Shown one piece after another: positions 13,652 through 14,532 of a stretch of DNA of 14,532 nucleotides. This DNA is from CBDUUP01 sp965370435 (GTDB lineage: Bacteria > Chloroflexota > Anaerolineae > Anaerolineales > UBA11579), in the NCBI GenBank assembly GCA_965370435.1, contig CBDUUP010000073.1, forward strand, positions 1 through 14,532, read 5' to 3'. The position numbers were made by a program, and so were the translations under genes. The notes beneath the pieces were generated by a model. It worked only from the letters and a program-made list of their open reading frames with translations, had not been told where the DNA came from and made no database searches. Positions within the stretch are counted from its first letter, which is position 1, and the number at the start of each line of letters is the position of its first letter.

Positions 13652-14532
13652 ATGACGCTGAAACTATACGACACCTACACACGCAGCCTTCGAGAGTTCG
13701 AACCGCTGAACCCTCCGGAGGTGAGTCTCTACACCTGCGGCTTGACTGTATACGACTATGCGCACATCGGGAACCTGCGCACCTATATCTTTGAAGATAT
13801 TTTGCGCCGGGTATTGGAATTCAACGGATACGACGTCAATCACGTCCAGAACATCACCGACGTCGGCCACCTGGTTTCGGACGCCGACACCGGCGAAGAT
13901 AAAATGGAAGTCGGCTCCAAGCGGACCGGGAAAACCGCCATGGAGATCGCCGAATTTTACACCCAGGCGTTCAAGGAAGACCTCCACGTACTGAACATCC
14001 TGGAACCTAAGATCTGGTGCAAGGCCACTGACCACATCCAGGAACAGATTGATACTATCGTCTGCATCGAGAAGAATGGGTACGCTTACACGACCTCCGA
14101 CGGCGTTTACTTCGACACCTCCAAGCTGGACGATTACGGCTATCTGGGGCGGTTGGATATTGAAGGGATGGAAGCCGGGTCCCGGGTGGACATGGGCGAG
14201 AAGCGCAACCTCACTGATTTCGCCTTGTGGAAGTTCAGCCCGCCGGATTCGACCCGCCAGATGGAATGGGAGAGTCCCTGGGGGGTGGGGTTCCCCGGCT
14301 GGCACATCGAGTGCTCGGCGATGGCGGAGAAATATCTGGGAACTTTCTTCGACATCCACTGCGGCGGTGAAGACCACATCACCACCCACCATCCCAACGA
14401 GATCGCCCAGACCCAGGCCTGCTTCGGCACCCGCCTGGCGAATTTCTGGATGCACGGCTACTTCTTGATGTTGAAAGAAGAGAAGATGGCCAAGTCGGCG
14501 GGTGGTTTCCTGCGCTTGCAGACTATGATTGA
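13652..14532 (+). CDS. cysS: Cysteine--tRNA ligase (N-terminal part, cut by window end)
   Basis: 293 complete codons, still open at the window edge. It charges tRNA-Cys with cysteine. Class I motifs are HIGN (38-41, the HIGH box with Asn in the last position) and KMAKS (278-282, the KMSKS loop with Ala in the third position, followed by AGGF rather than the common GNF). The active-site zinc ligands are visible as C29, C221, H246 and E250 (THHPNE). The block TDVGHLVSDADTGEDKM is typical of one bacterial CysRS branch. An in-frame ATG at 13601 would add 17 residues, but it would put the TATAAT box at 13616 inside the gene, and the extra residues do not look like the family start. The ATG at 13652 has AAGGAG 15 bases upstream, somewhat far. 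Plus strand, opposite to all other genes here. Confidence 0.95.
   Translation, partial: MTLKLYDTYTRSLREFEPLNPPEVSLYTCGLTVYDYAHIGNLRTYIFEDILRRVLEFNGYDVNHVQNITDVGHLVSDADTGEDKMEVGSKRTGKTAMEIAEFYTQAFKEDLHVLNILEPKIWCKATDHIQEQIDTIVCIEKNGYAYTTSDGVYFDTSKLDDYGYLGRLDIEGMEAGSRVDMGEKRNLTDFALWKFSPPDSTRQMEWESPWGVGFPGWHIECSAMAEKYLGTFFDIHCGGEDHITTHHPNEIAQTQACFGTRLANFWMHGYFLMLKEEKMAKSAGGFLRLQTMI

Noticed and set aside
13664..14455. Minus-strand open frame (263 codons) over cysS
   Set aside because: Mirror of the cysteinyl-tRNA synthetase, whose zinc ligands and HIGN/KMAKS motifs are all in the plus frame.

Overview
The window looks like chromosomal DNA of a GC-rich, mostly non-pathogen-like environmental bacterium, most probably Chloroflexota (Anaerolineae-like). 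The grounds are indirect: Ser/Thr/Pro-rich linkers behind single membrane anchors, a membrane-anchored baseplate-J-like protein, MscL with a C-terminal zinc ribbon, many genes without Shine-Dalgarno sequences, and gaps filled with short degenerate repeats. No rRNA or other marker is present, so the assignment is an inference (about 0.6). No tRNA, rRNA, CRISPR array, insertion sequence or phage cluster was seen.

Layout. Every gene except the last is on the minus strand, so transcription runs right to left. From the right: cysS (plus strand, cut by the window end) diverges from mscL. mscL is followed by alaS, a membrane protein with a baseplate-J-like domain, ruvX and mltG. The order alaS / ruvX / mltG is a known conserved neighbourhood in other bacteria; here the baseplate-J-like gene sits between alaS and ruvX. 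Next come a ParB/sulfiredoxin-fold protein resembling free-serine kinases (SerK/SbnI), a thioredoxin-VKOR fusion for extracytoplasmic disulfide formation, and a small acidic protein of unknown function whose start overlaps the VKOR stop. Then come two half-transporters of a heterodimeric ABC exporter (4-base overlap), and the first 112 codons of a membrane-anchored protein that runs off the left edge.

How the genes work together. alaS and cysS charge tRNA. ruvX and mltG serve nucleic-acid (rRNA or recombination) processing and peptidoglycan chain termination. mscL and the ABC exporter are membrane functions. The VKOR fusion supplies oxidising equivalents for secreted proteins. The two ABC subunits are complementary: all degenerate ATPase residues (Walker-B Asp for Glu, H-loop Gln for His, LSVGQ signature) fall in one composite site, so the other site is the working one.

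The most unusual layer is intergenic. Six tandem arrays of 7- or 8-base degenerate units lie in five of the gaps, each with its own fixed core (CACNAAGR, NNCAGAGA, TTAGARA, ACCTGTNT, NNNYAGT, YAGGTAAT). In three gaps the arrays are arranged as inverted pairs. Two of them run into the upstream gene: the last codons and stop of the baseplate-J-like gene, and the stop codon of alaS, are written in repeat units. No complete new defence or metabolic system is evident. The best leads are these repeats, the serine-kinase-like protein beside the disulfide machinery, the baseplate-J-like membrane protein, and the MscL-zinc-ribbon fusion.
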